Assembly (NCBI RefSeq): GCF_902806995.1
Contig: NZ_LR777654.1
Location: 310,001 to 374,000, forward strand
Length of the DNA: 64,000 nucleotides
Direction: 5' to 3'
Source: Chlamydiifrater volucris
Lineage (GTDB): Bacteria; Chlamydiota; Chlamydiia; Chlamydiales; Chlamydiaceae
Below the pieces are notes generated by a model. The model was not told the origin of the DNA. It worked only from the letters and a program-made list of their open reading frames with translations, and ran no database searches. The translations under genes were made by a program, and so were the position numbers. Position 1 is the first letter of the stretch, and each line of letters begins with the position of its first letter. Below, one piece after another: positions 54,880 to 63,598 of the stretch.

Positions 54880-55798
54880 AGTTTCGACGTAGTTGAGGAT
54901 CTATCCATGCTTGTATGAGGTCTGTTAATAACGAAGCTGTCATGAAGAAGAAGGCATAAAAGACAGCTAATCCAAGGATAACGGGATAATCTCTTTGTTT
55001 GATGCTGTAAATGAACCATTTGCCGAGTCCTGGAATGCCGAAAATATTTTCTATAGCAAAAGTTCCTGTCATGACGGCTGTAACTAAAAAAGAAGCATAG
55101 GAGATTGTAGGAAAGATAGCGTAAGGAATAATGTGCCTGAGGATAATAGAGCTCTTTTTGATCCCTTTTGAGAAAGCAAGTAAGACATAGTCCGTAGACA
55201 AAGCTTCTTTCACAGAAGTTGTTGTTAGTTTAGTGATAAAGGCCATGGGAGTCAGAGAAAGGGAAAGCGAAGGAAGAATAGTATGAGCAAATGTTCCCCA
55301 GCAAGCTATGGGGAATAAGGAAAATTTAACAGCAAACAGGTACTGTAGAAGTGTTGCTAAAACAAACCCAGGTAGAGATATTTGCAGTATTGAGGTATAT
55401 AAAATCCAATTCCCAATGAATCGTTCTTTGATAGCAGAAAGGGTTCCTAGAGCAATTCCCCCAAAGATAGCCAAAGCACAGCCTTCTAGGCCTAGAATTG
55501 CGGATACAGGAAACCCCATTTTGATGATATCAAAAACAGTTCTATCTTTGTAGACCAGGGAGTGGCCGAAGTCAAAGTGGAGTACAGAATTTATATATTT
55601 GAAGTACTGAACAATTAACGGTCTATCAAGTCCGTAATGAGCTTTGAGCATGGCTAGGGTTTCTGGAGAAAGAGCGTTAGCTTCTTCATTGCTGAAAGGG
55701 TCTCCTGGGATGGTGCGCATGATCAAGAAAGTCAGGGAGATGACTATCCACAAGGAAAGGAAGTTATACAAGAAGCGTTTTTTAAGATACCTTTTCAT
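54863..55798 (-). CDS. oppB: Oligopeptide ABC transporter permease OppB
   Basis: 311 residues, six membrane segments, with the OppB/DppB pattern: MRTIPGDPFSNEEANALSPETLAMLKAHYGLD and FDFGHSLVYKDRTV, and EAA-loop EALSTDYVLLAFSKGIKKSSIILRHIIPYAIFP. First gene of the oppB-A-C-D-F group, overlapping the next gene by 17 bases. A TATAAT box lies 140 bases upstream. Forms the inner-membrane channel with OppC. Confidence 0.93.
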   Translation of the reverse strand: MKRYLKKRFLYNFLSLWIVISLTFLIMRTIPGDPFSNEEANALSPETLAMLKAHYGLDRPLIVQYFKYINSVLHFDFGHSLVYKDRTVFDIIKMGFPVSAILGLEGCALAIFGGIALGTLSAIKERFIGNWILYTSILQISLPGFVLATLLQYLFAVKFSLFPIACWGTFAHTILPSLSLSLTPMAFITKLTTTSVKEALSTDYVLLAFSKGIKKSSIILRHIIPYAIFPTISYASFLVTAVMTGTFAIENIFGIPGLGKWFIYSIKQRDYPVILGLAVFYAFFFMTASLLTDLIQAWIDPQLRRNYENNN

Positions 55799-55937
55799 AG
55801 GGAATCTCTAATTTCATCCAGGAGAAGGGTAAGCTTTCGTTCAACAGAGCCTTCGAACAACCAGAATTCCAGGAAAAAGCCCTTTTAAAAGTTTACATAC
55901 AACTAAAACGCCATTCCTCAGATTTTCTGAAAAACAG

Positions 55938-55943
55938 ATTATA
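55938..55943 (-). promoter_or_regulatory. Consensus -10 box (TATAAT) upstream of oppB
   Basis: Minus strand TATAAT in the 230-base gap between oppB and the second oppA copy; the -35 is weak. Also in this gap is a 12-base palindrome TTTGTTAACAAA (about 56003-56014) right after the second oppA stop. Confidence 0.45.
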
Positions 55944-56029
55944 TCTTTTAGTCTGAGTATTAGAAAAGTGAAAACTAAAGGGATTATGAAGGGATAAAAA
56001 TATTTGTTAACAAACTTAGTTATAGTGCT

Positions 56030-57565
56030 TCATCTTTTAGAGCAGAGCTCTACATACTTAAGATCGACACTACCATCGGAACAGAAAATAATATTTTTTA
56101 TAGGGATAGATAAAAAGAATTCTTGAGACAAATGATACAACGGGATCACAATGTGATTCTCGAGAAGGAAATCTTCTTGACGTTGCACCGGAGTCGTCTT
56201 TAGCAAATCTGCGTTGGTCTCGGAATAAATATCGGAAAATTGTTTCAGTATGATGGGATAGAACCCTTCCTTTCCGGGATATAGGGCAGTCCCGGTCTGT
56301 GTGACGATATCGTAGCATTTTTTACTTCGTTCTTCAATGAGTCTTCGATACTCTACCCCTTTCAAGCATACGTGCAGCCCAAGTCGCGTCTTCCACTCTT
56401 GTTGTAAAAATTCAGCAATACGGACGCACTGCAGAATGTCTGAAGGGTAGGAGAGGGAAAGTTTGCCTCCGGAAGAGGTGATGTCGTTTGAGGAGAAGGT
56501 GATTGGTTTGGAAGAAGGTGAGAAAGTCGTGGGCGTAAGAGTAGTAGCGATGGCTTGATTTCCCTGCAAAATATAGTCTACCAAATGAGCTTTATTAATG
56601 TTTTCTGAGAGAGCTCGGCGAAGGGAAGGGTCTTTTAGGTATTCTCTTTCAGGATTTATCGTTAACCAAAATGATCCCTTTATAGGGTGAGAAACTTGCT
56701 GGATTTTTTTCTGTTTTAAACGTTTTTTTATTTCATTAGGGAGGGACTGGTTCCAAGGTTGCCCCAACCAGTGGATACCTTGTTTTTCAAGAAGTCGGGA
56801 AGCTGTTTGTATATTGAAAACAACAGATAAATTGATGTAAGGGACCGTATTTGCTTGGATATCGTGGTAGAAAGGATTCTTTTCTAGAAGTATGGAGTGA
56901 TTGGAGGATTGTGTATGCAGCCGATAGGCGCCATTAGATACTAACTGTTTAGTTCGCAACCGGTAGATAGGAAAGAAAGTAGGGCAAGAAACTTTTTTTA
57001 GAAAATCTACTTGAGGGTGTTTCAGGTAGACGATGAAAGTTTCTGGGTCCGGGGCGTACAGTCGTAGTGAGCTATTGCTTGTTGTATCAAGTTCACTATA
57101 AGTTGTTTCAATGTCTTCGAAAAGGGAGGAAAAGATAGATAGTTTAGCAGCTCGTTGCCACGAACGGAGAAAGTCGCAAGAGGTTACAGGCTCCCCGTTG
57201 CTCCAAAAAGTTTTCTTTAACTTAAAGGTGTAACACTTTCCGTCCTCGGAGAGGTATACGTTTTGTGCCGCAGCAAGCTCTATACCCTCGGGGTTCTGGG
57301 AATTTTCTCGCACAAGTCCTTCGAAAAGCTGTCGGATCAACGAAAGATCTAAGGCTCTCCGAGCATCGTGAGGGTGCATTGTTGTTGGTGTATCACTGAG
57401 GGCTATGACTAATGTCGAAGACGTCGGTTTAGCATTGATAGCTGCTTGGAAGCTTTCTTTCTCCTGCCAAGGGAGGGAAACATCAAAGATGTAGATGACC
57501 GCAACTAGACCGGCGAAAAAAAACAATCCCCACAGGGATAAGAAAGAAGGGCTTCTTTTACTCAT
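56030..57565 (-). CDS. OppA-type binding protein, second copy, no lipobox (511 aa)
   Basis: SBP family 5, shorter than the other copies. N-terminal uncleaved-looking anchor SLWGLFFFAGLVAVIYIF with no Cys lipobox, so probably membrane-tethered rather than a lipoprotein. Recognisable motifs: MHPHDARRALDLSLIRQLFEGLV, SNGEPVTSCDFLRSWQ, LRRALSENINKAHLVDYIL. It is more diverged than the other two, and its ligand pocket is likely different. Sixty bases after the first oppA copy, and 231 before oppB, so it may be a separate transcript unit with the first copy. Confidence 0.88.
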   Translation of the reverse strand: MSKRSPSFLSLWGLFFFAGLVAVIYIFDVSLPWQEKESFQAAINAKPTSSTLVIALSDTPTTMHPHDARRALDLSLIRQLFEGLVRENSQNPEGIELAAAQNVYLSEDGKCYTFKLKKTFWSNGEPVTSCDFLRSWQRAAKLSIFSSLFEDIETTYSELDTTSNSSLRLYAPDPETFIVYLKHPQVDFLKKVSCPTFFPIYRLRTKQLVSNGAYRLHTQSSNHSILLEKNPFYHDIQANTVPYINLSVVFNIQTASRLLEKQGIHWLGQPWNQSLPNEIKKRLKQKKIQQVSHPIKGSFWLTINPEREYLKDPSLRRALSENINKAHLVDYILQGNQAIATTLTPTTFSPSSKPITFSSNDITSSGGKLSLSYPSDILQCVRIAEFLQQEWKTRLGLHVCLKGVEYRRLIEERSKKCYDIVTQTGTALYPGKEGFYPIILKQFSDIYSETNADLLKTTPVQRQEDFLLENHIVIPLYHLSQEFFLSIPIKNIIFCSDGSVDLKYVELCSKR

Positions 57566-57625
57566 GAGAGACTTTAGTTTCAGGGAAAAGATATTGTTTA
57601 ACAGATAAAAACAATTGCTTCCAGA

Positions 57626-59317
57626 TCACTCCTTATTTGCTTGCAGCTCCGAGTACTTAAAGTCCACCGTGCCCAGGGGAGAGAGTTTAAGGTTTGCCAA
57701 TCTTTTATTCAAAGTAAATTCAAAGGAATGATGATATAGGGGCATAACACACGATTCATTTTCCAAAAGGCTTGACGCCCTTTCGATGAGTTGAGCACGT
57801 GCAAGCTCGTCTTCCTCCTTTTGAATACTTGTTACCAAAGCAGCAAATGTAGGATTGTCTAGTACGTAAGGCTGAACGCCGAAAGGAGATGAAAATATGG
57901 AAAGAAAAGCCATGGGATCATGAAAATCTGCCATCCAGTCTCCTATGGTTAGGGAAAAGGATCCGGAATGTTTCTTGTCCTGGAGAACACTAAACTCTAG
58001 CCCTTGTAAAGGGACATGAATTCCTAAAACTTCCTTCCACTGCTGGCTGATGGCTTGAACAATAAGAGGAGTCACGGAGCCTGATGCGGGGAAAAGTAGA
58101 GGAAACTTTTTGAATTCTTCCGGAGAAAGCCCCAATTCTTCCAAGGCTTCGTGAAAAAGCTTTCTGGCCGATTGTTGTTGGTCATCGCTTGTTTCAGATG
58201 TAGTTGGAGCTTCCTTGTAAAAGCTTGAGAAGCCTCCTTTGGGATTTAAGCATGGAGGTAAAATTTCAAAGGTTGTAGACCCTCTTCCGTTGAGAACAGT
58301 ATTCACCAAAAGCTGTCTATCTATAGCCAAGGAAAGAGCTTTCCTTAACTTTTTATTGTTAAAGGGATACCTTTTTGTGTTAAAAATAAGCCATGAAGTC
58401 CCGGCTATATCAAATCTTTGCAGCTTCCCTTGTTTTGTTAAACATTTGCTAGTTTCTAAGGGTAACGAATCGCTCCAAGGTGGACCTTGCCAGTCAATTT
58501 TCCCATTTTCAAATAGTAGGGTAGCTGTGTGAACATCAGGGATAATTTGGATATCTATGCCCGAGAGCTTTACTTGATCAGCTTCATGGTAACAGGGATT
58601 TTTTGCCAGCTGGAGGTACTGCTTAGCACGTCTTTTTTTAAGAACAAATGGGCCATTGCCAATGAGCATGTTTTTTGAAGACGAAGGCAAAGAAAGGTCT
58701 GTTTGCTCTCGCCAAAGTTTATGCACGGGAGAGAAGGCTGGCAAGCATAGAAGCTTAGGAAAGTAGGGGACAGGCTTATCAAGCTGAACAACAAGAGTTG
58801 TTTTGTTGGGACAGTAGATGCCAATTTCTTTCCTAGAAACCTCTCCGGAAAGAGCTTTTTTAGCGTTTTTTATATCCATGAATGCATAATGAAATACAGA
58901 GGGCACAAGGCCCAAAATGACTTGCTCCCAGGATTCCTTGAAATCTTCTGCGGTCAGAGGGTCTCCGTTGCTCCACGTGGTTGGCTTTAGTTGGAAGGTA
59001 TAGCAAGTGTTATCTGCAGAAACAGAATAGGATTCGGCCAGAGCCAATTCTACGCCTTCTGCAGTGCAAGTTTCTCTCAAAAGGCCTTCAAAAAGATGTT
59101 TAGACAAAGTGATGTTAGAGAGGAGGCGAACGGATCTAGGATCCAGGGAATAAGGATCGTCGTGCATAAGCACAGAAAGAACATTAGCTTTGGCATCTCC
59201 ATCAGTCATTTTGCCTTGGTTAGAGCACGAAGCAACTAGAAAGAGTAAGAATAAAGGCAGATGAAATACAAGTAACTTTCTTAAGCAGTCAGTTGGGGCC
59301 AGGAAGATCTTGTGCAT
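57626..59317 (-). CDS. OppA-type lipoprotein, first copy (563 aa)
   Basis: SBP family 5. Signal with clear lipobox LVASC (Cys31), so a periplasmic lipoprotein. Body: SLDPRSVRLLSNITLSKHLFEGLL, SNGDPLTAEDFKESWEQV, GNGPFVLKKRR, LRKALSLAIDRQLLVN. It starts inside tsaD, overlapping its end by 37 bases on the same strand. No other Met lies near the signal peptide, so the overlap is probably real. Third gene copy of the family in this window; the three differ in anchoring and length. Confidence 0.9.
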   Translation of the reverse strand: MHKIFLAPTDCLRKLLVFHLPLFLLFLVASCSNQGKMTDGDAKANVLSVLMHDDPYSLDPRSVRLLSNITLSKHLFEGLLRETCTAEGVELALAESYSVSADNTCYTFQLKPTTWSNGDPLTAEDFKESWEQVILGLVPSVFHYAFMDIKNAKKALSGEVSRKEIGIYCPNKTTLVVQLDKPVPYFPKLLCLPAFSPVHKLWREQTDLSLPSSSKNMLIGNGPFVLKKRRAKQYLQLAKNPCYHEADQVKLSGIDIQIIPDVHTATLLFENGKIDWQGPPWSDSLPLETSKCLTKQGKLQRFDIAGTSWLIFNTKRYPFNNKKLRKALSLAIDRQLLVNTVLNGRGSTTFEILPPCLNPKGGFSSFYKEAPTTSETSDDQQQSARKLFHEALEELGLSPEEFKKFPLLFPASGSVTPLIVQAISQQWKEVLGIHVPLQGLEFSVLQDKKHSGSFSLTIGDWMADFHDPMAFLSIFSSPFGVQPYVLDNPTFAALVTSIQKEEDELARAQLIERASSLLENESCVMPLYHHSFEFTLNKRLANLKLSPLGTVDFKYSELQANKE

Positions 59318-60306
59318 GGTCTAAGAAGCATGTGTCGTTGGTTTTCAGAATTCGAGTAAAGAGCTTCTCCTAAGGAAGCTATCATAGCGGCATTATCGGA
59401 ACACAGGTCCTTTAAGGGGAAAAATACAGGAATACTCATTAAGGAGTTAAGAAGATTTTGAAAATATTTATTATTACATACTCCCCCGCCCAGAAGAATC
59501 GACTTGCAATGCCATCTGTGAGCAGCTAGAGGAATTTTTTTGATCAGGGAAGAAAACACTGTTCGCTGAAATGAAGCAGCAAGGTCTTTAAGTTGTTGCT
59601 CAGACATAGGTTTATTGGGAGTTTTTTTATTAGCATTATTGCCCTTTGCCGCGTACATAACGGCAGTCTTAAGGCCGCTGAAAGAAAATTCAAATCCGGG
59701 GACTTTGCCTTCGGAAAAAGTGTAAGCTAAGGGGTCTCCTTCCGTGGATAGTTTTTCTATGGCAGGTCCCCCGGGGTAGGGTAATCCCAAGATGCAGGCA
59801 ACTTTATCAAAAGTTTCTCCTATAGCATCGTCTCTTGTTTTTCCTATTAACTTAAAGGAGGTTGGTGATTCAACGAGAAAAAGTGCTGTATGTGCTCCTG
59901 ATATTACAACTCCAAGAGCAGGAAATGTCACTTTGTCTGGGTGACTCATAAATGCTGAATAAATATGTGCTTCAACATGATTGACTCCTATGAGAGGCTT
60001 CTTTAAAGCATCAGCAAATCCTTGAGCAAAATGAATGCCGACGGAAAGGGAACCTATGAGACCTGGTTCTGAAGAAACAGCAACTAGGTCTAGTTGTTTT
60101 GGAGAAACATTGGCTTTTTCTAGGCTTTTCGCAAGAACGGAAGGAAAAGTTTTAATATGGGCCCTGGAAGCTAGTTCTGGAACGACACCTCCAAAGGAAG
60201 AATGAATTTCTTGTGAAGCAATAATATTGGAACGTATGAAAAATTTGTCTTTAACAACAGCGACGGATGTTTCATCGCAGGAGCTTTCAATCCCTAGAGT
60301 TAGCAT
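59281..60306 (-). CDS. tsaD: tRNA threonylcarbamoyladenosine synthase subunit TsaD (Gcp)
   Basis: 341 residues. Start set at ATG 60306 (MLTLGIESSCDETSVAVV), the universal TsaD beginning; the open frame upstream is not conserved sequence. Metal-binding HxxxH is NHVEAHIYSAF, the phosphate/ATP region is VISGAHTALFLVE and VACILGLPYPGGPAIEKL. Makes t6A37 on ANN-reading tRNAs. The last 37 bases code for the start of oppA copy one, which is unusual. Adjacent chlamydial gene order tsaD-oppA is conserved. Confidence 0.95.
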   Translation of the reverse strand: MLTLGIESSCDETSVAVVKDKFFIRSNIIASQEIHSSFGGVVPELASRAHIKTFPSVLAKSLEKANVSPKQLDLVAVSSEPGLIGSLSVGIHFAQGFADALKKPLIGVNHVEAHIYSAFMSHPDKVTFPALGVVISGAHTALFLVESPTSFKLIGKTRDDAIGETFDKVACILGLPYPGGPAIEKLSTEGDPLAYTFSEGKVPGFEFSFSGLKTAVMYAAKGNNANKKTPNKPMSEQQLKDLAASFQRTVFSSLIKKIPLAAHRWHCKSILLGGGVCNNKYFQNLLNSLMSIPVFFPLKDLCSDNAAMIASLGEALYSNSENQRHMLLRPCTRSSWPQLTA

Positions 60307-60728
60307 GCTGAAGAAAACCTTTAGTGGTTGCTGATAATTTCTTAAACTTTTCAATCCTAATTCTATAGTCAAGAGAAAAATTATTCTACAGGTTTAGAAT
60401 AAAAAGGTTGAATGGGGATTTTAGTGAAGAGATTTTAAAATAAAACTTTAAAATGGAAGCTTGTTTTGGATTTTCTATTGCGCATCGCTGTTCTATATTA
60501 TTGGCTTTCTGTATATTGAGTTAGAGTGAATCACTGTTTGGAATTTACCTCTTAACTAAATCAAGATTTTTGTTAACTTTTGCCCGCTAAGTGTCTCAAG
60601 GGTGTTTTGGAATATGACCCTATCCAGCCGTTTAAAGTGCAGGTGGTTTTTCTTGATTTTATTCGTGGGGTAACGCATTTTTGTTCCTGATTTTCGGATG
60701 AAGTGTAACTTTTAACTACAAGAGTTTC
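60307..60728. other. Intergenic region between tsaD and the amino acid ABC genes
   Basis: About 420 bases between divergent genes, AT-rich. Contains CCCGCTAAG at about 60586 (also found after two Inc promoters) preceded by TTGTTAACTTTTG. A weak promoter TTGTTC-N17-TGTAAC sits near 60684-60712. No gene seen. Confidence 0.5.
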
Positions 60729-61376
60729 GTGTCTAATATATTTTTACTCCTGAAGGGGTGTTTTTATACGCTTGGTATAGTTGCTGCTTCCATAGCGATA
60801 GGGTCGATCTTGGGGCTTGTCGTAGGAGGAGTGACTTGCCGGTACTCTCGTTGCAAGTGGTTGTCTCGTTTAGGAGGGGCGTATGTAGTTGTGGTGAGGG
60901 GAACTCCACTGTTCATCCAGATATTGATGCTATATTTTGGACTTCCTGTCTTTCTAGGGAGTTGGTTTGCGTTTTCTCCTCTTGTGACCGGGATTATTGC
61001 TTTAGGATTAAATTCGGCAGCTTATCTAGCCGAAAATATTCGTGGGGGAATCAATTCTATCTCTTCGGGGCAATGGGAGGTGGCCAAAGTTTTGGGATAT
61101 TCCCCTGGGCAGATCTTCTTTTATATTTTGTTGCCTCAAGTGGTTCGCTCCGTTTTTCCTTCCGTAGCTAACGAATATATAGCTTTAATCAAAGAGAGCA
61201 GTATTTTAATGGTGGTTGGCGTTCCGGAATTGACAAAGGTAAGCAGGGACATTGTCGCTAGAGAATTGAATCCAGTAGAAATATATGGGCTTTCTGCGTT
61301 GCTGTATCTCGTTATGACCTCCGCGTGTGCTTATCTTTCTCGTCGAGTGGAAAAAGGAAGAGAGTATGAGTGTTAG
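60729..61376 (+). CDS. glnP: Polar amino acid ABC transporter permease (GlnP/ArtM type)
   Basis: 215 residues, five hydrophobic segments: GCFYTLGIVAASIAIGSILGLVVGG, the conserved RGTPLFIQILMLYFGLP and EAA-like NIRGGINSISSGQWEVAKVLGYSPGQIFFYILLPQVVRS. Start is GTG 60729. Imports a polar amino acid, arginine or glutamine by family, with the ATPase that overlaps it by 11 bases. No periplasmic binding protein gene is adjacent, so one must be encoded elsewhere. Confidence 0.9.
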   Translation: MSNIFLLLKGCFYTLGIVAASIAIGSILGLVVGGVTCRYSRCKWLSRLGGAYVVVVRGTPLFIQILMLYFGLPVFLGSWFAFSPLVTGIIALGLNSAAYLAENIRGGINSISSGQWEVAKVLGYSPGQIFFYILLPQVVRSVFPSVANEYIALIKESSILMVVGVPELTKVSRDIVARELNPVEIYGLSALLYLVMTSACAYLSRRVEKGREYEC

Positions 61377-62055
61377 TGTAAAAGGACTTTCGGTCACCTT
61401 GGGGGGCAGAAAAGTTGTTAGGGATGCTTCGTTTACTCTTGAAGAAGGGCGCATAACGCTGTTGTTAGGGAGGAGTGGTTCAGGTAAGACTACCTTGCTC
61501 AGAGCTTTAGCTGGTCTTGTAGAGGCGTCCTCTGGATTGATAGTCTTTTCTTCTAGAGAACATAGTCATCCAGGGTTTGTCTTCCAAAATCCCGAGCTTT
61601 TCCCTCACATGACAGTTTTAGAGAACTGTTCGCATCCGCAAATAATAGTCAAAAAACAGTCACCGGATATTGCTGAGGAAGTTTCTTACAACTTTCTAAA
61701 AAAATTGGGAATAGAAGATCTAGCTTGTTATTATCCCAAAATGTTGTCTGGAGGTCAGAAACAACGTGTAGCTATAGCTAGATCTTTGTGTATGGAGTCG
61801 AAAATTCTTTTGTTTGATGAGCCGACTTCTGCTCTAGATCCTTACGCTTCGGATGTTTTTGCTGCTATAATTCAGGATTTGAAAGAGCAGGGATTAACTA
61901 TAGGGGTTTCCACTCACGATACCCGTTTTGCTGAAAAGTGTAGAGACAGAGCCTACTTGGTAGATTCTGGAAGAATTTTAGCTTTTTATGACGTTGCGAA
62001 AGATACTCCCTCGGATGATAGGGCGTTATTTCAAGACTTTTTTTCTTCGTGGTAA
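61366..62055 (+). CDS. glnQ: Polar amino acid ABC transporter ATPase (GlnQ type)
   Basis: 229 residues from ATG 61366 (MSVSVKGLSVTLGG). Walker A GRSGSGKTTLLRA, Q-loop VFQNPELFPHMTVLEN, signature LSGGQKQRVAIARSL, Walker B ILLFDEPTSALDP, switch STHDTRFAEKC. A frame further upstream (from 61327) duplicates permease sequence and is not the real start. Energises GlnP. Ends before a strong bidirectional terminator. Confidence 0.93.
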   Translation: MSVSVKGLSVTLGGRKVVRDASFTLEEGRITLLLGRSGSGKTTLLRALAGLVEASSGLIVFSSREHSHPGFVFQNPELFPHMTVLENCSHPQIIVKKQSPDIAEEVSYNFLKKLGIEDLACYYPKMLSGGQKQRVAIARSLCMESKILLFDEPTSALDPYASDVFAAIIQDLKEQGLTIGVSTHDTRFAEKCRDRAYLVDSGRILAFYDVAKDTPSDDRALFQDFFSSW

Positions 62056-62080
62056 ATAAATTAATTGGTGCTAAAACCCT

Positions 62081-62120
62081 TTTCTTAGGGATGATTATTT
62101 CTCCCTAAGAAATTCTTTTG
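62081..62120. terminator. Bidirectional rho-independent terminator
   Basis: Perfect 10-base-pair stem TTTCTTAGGG / CCCTAAGAAA around a 12-base loop, with T-rich flanks on both strands. It lies between the convergent glnQ and fibre-like genes and can end both. Confidence 0.8.
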
Positions 62121-62135
62121 GAGTTTCTGTCCAAT

Positions 62136-63524
62136 CTATATTCCTCTCCAGCTTAGGGAATAGAATGCCTGAATGACATATAGATCGGTAGATTCTTCGT
62201 GGTCAGTGGTATTGTTTCTTAGTTTAATGGAAAATCCTGAATAATGAGGGGGGACCATAATTGTCCGATGACTGTTAGCATTGCTGGCCGATAATTCAAC
62301 AAGGTTGTAGGAATTTCCTGAGACATATGTTTTTGCTTTCAAGGAAAGAGTTATGGGTAAGGTGCTTGTTTTAGAGAATTGAGAGTTAGCTAGGGCCCAT
62401 GGACCATGATTTAGTGTAATTTCTAGTTTAATTGTGGGGTGAGATACTTGCTGGGAAGTAGGGACTAATGCTTGTAAAGTAAAATTCCAATCGTAGATTC
62501 CTGGTCTTGTGCCTGAAAGTTCGTAGCCGTTTTTGGCTTCAGGGATAATGAAGCAGTTGTCTTCTTCATCTTTCATTTTTGAATATCTTAGTGATTCCCA
62601 AGGAAAGGCTCCTTCAGAATCACTATCACCTTTTTTCCATGTAAATCCGTTAAACCCTCCTCCTATTAGTTGTAGAGGCAATGGAGATGGGTTTTTGTCA
62701 ACGACTCTTCCAGAATATAATGTATTTGAAGGCGAGGAAATAACGTAGGGTGAGTTTGTTGTTGCGGTCGTTTTTTTCTCTTTATCATCTTTTTTTCCTG
62801 GATTCATTTTTGCTTCTGCAAATTTTTGAAGAAACTCTAAGGAGACTGCTTCAGATCCTTTCTTAGGGTAAGGGAGTCCTGTGAGCCTGTTTCCATCCAT
62901 GTTAACATTTCCTTTGAATGATCCCCCTGAAACAGACATTTTTTGCAGTTGTACAGAGGATAGTGTTAAATCATGATTGTTACACTTGACTTCTATGCTA
63001 TCGAATTTATTGGTGATGGGTAGGAGATAGGTCTTCAGGAATCCAAAATTGACAGCATGAGAATCTTCAGGAGAAAGAGGAGTTTTAAGTCCCTTAATAG
63101 GGTAATTATTCATGAATAAATCCCCTTTCATAGATCCACCCGATAGAGGTAAAAATTTGTACATAAGATCCATCATCACTGCTTGGACAACATCTTCGTG
63201 AGCAATAGCATCTTTATCCATGGCTTCTTCTAGCAATTCTCTAATTTCTTGAAGTTCCGCTATAATGGCTCTGATACTCAGTTTCACAACATTCATTTCC
63301 GATAGCACTTCTTTTTCTTTGTCCTTATTGGAGGATGATGTTGAATCAGGCTTTAAGGATTTTCTTAATTTTTTTTTGAGCTCTTCTATTTTTTTTAGGG
63401 ACTCTAGGCTGAGTATTGTATTTATTGATTTTGAATTAGAAGTTTTTGAGTATTTTTTTAGTGTTTCTATTGCTTGTTTAATTTTTGATACAATGGGATC
63501 TTTTGAATAATCTTTTTTATCCAT
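62136..63524 (-). CDS. Phage tail-fibre-like protein with collagen-free fibre repeats (462 aa)
   Basis: Residues 1-60 are Lys/Ser/Ile-rich, then heptads (~75-105, LSIRAIIAELQEIRELLEE). Two tail-fibre repeats follow: 126-167 (PLSGGSMKGDLFMNNYPIKG ... HAVNFGFLKTYL) and 197-236 (VSGGSFKGNVNMDGNRLTGL ... EAVSLEFLQKF), the GGxMxGxxxMxxxxIxGLxxP pattern of phage fibres. The C-terminal ~165 residues are beta-rich and end YSLSWRGI, like a trimeric jelly-roll head. No signal peptide, no membrane segment. Possibly a trimeric fibre exported by another route. Ribosome site AAAAGG. 74 bases downstream of the AsmA-like gene on the same strand. Confidence 0.7.
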   Translation of the reverse strand: MDKKDYSKDPIVSKIKQAIETLKKYSKTSNSKSINTILSLESLKKIEELKKKLRKSLKPDSTSSSNKDKEKEVLSEMNVVKLSIRAIIAELQEIRELLEEAMDKDAIAHEDVVQAVMMDLMYKFLPLSGGSMKGDLFMNNYPIKGLKTPLSPEDSHAVNFGFLKTYLLPITNKFDSIEVKCNNHDLTLSSVQLQKMSVSGGSFKGNVNMDGNRLTGLPYPKKGSEAVSLEFLQKFAEAKMNPGKKDDKEKKTTATTNSPYVISSPSNTLYSGRVVDKNPSPLPLQLIGGGFNGFTWKKGDSDSEGAFPWESLRYSKMKDEEDNCFIIPEAKNGYELSGTRPGIYDWNFTLQALVPTSQQVSHPTIKLEITLNHGPWALANSQFSKTSTLPITLSLKAKTYVSGNSYNLVELSASNANSHRTIMVPPHYSGFSIKLRNNTTDHEESTDLYVIQAFYSLSWRGI

Positions 63525-63598
63525 GAATTAAATACCTTTTGTTTAGATAAAATCACTTTTTAAAAAAGATTTGTTTTATTTTCGAATAAAAAATTAAT

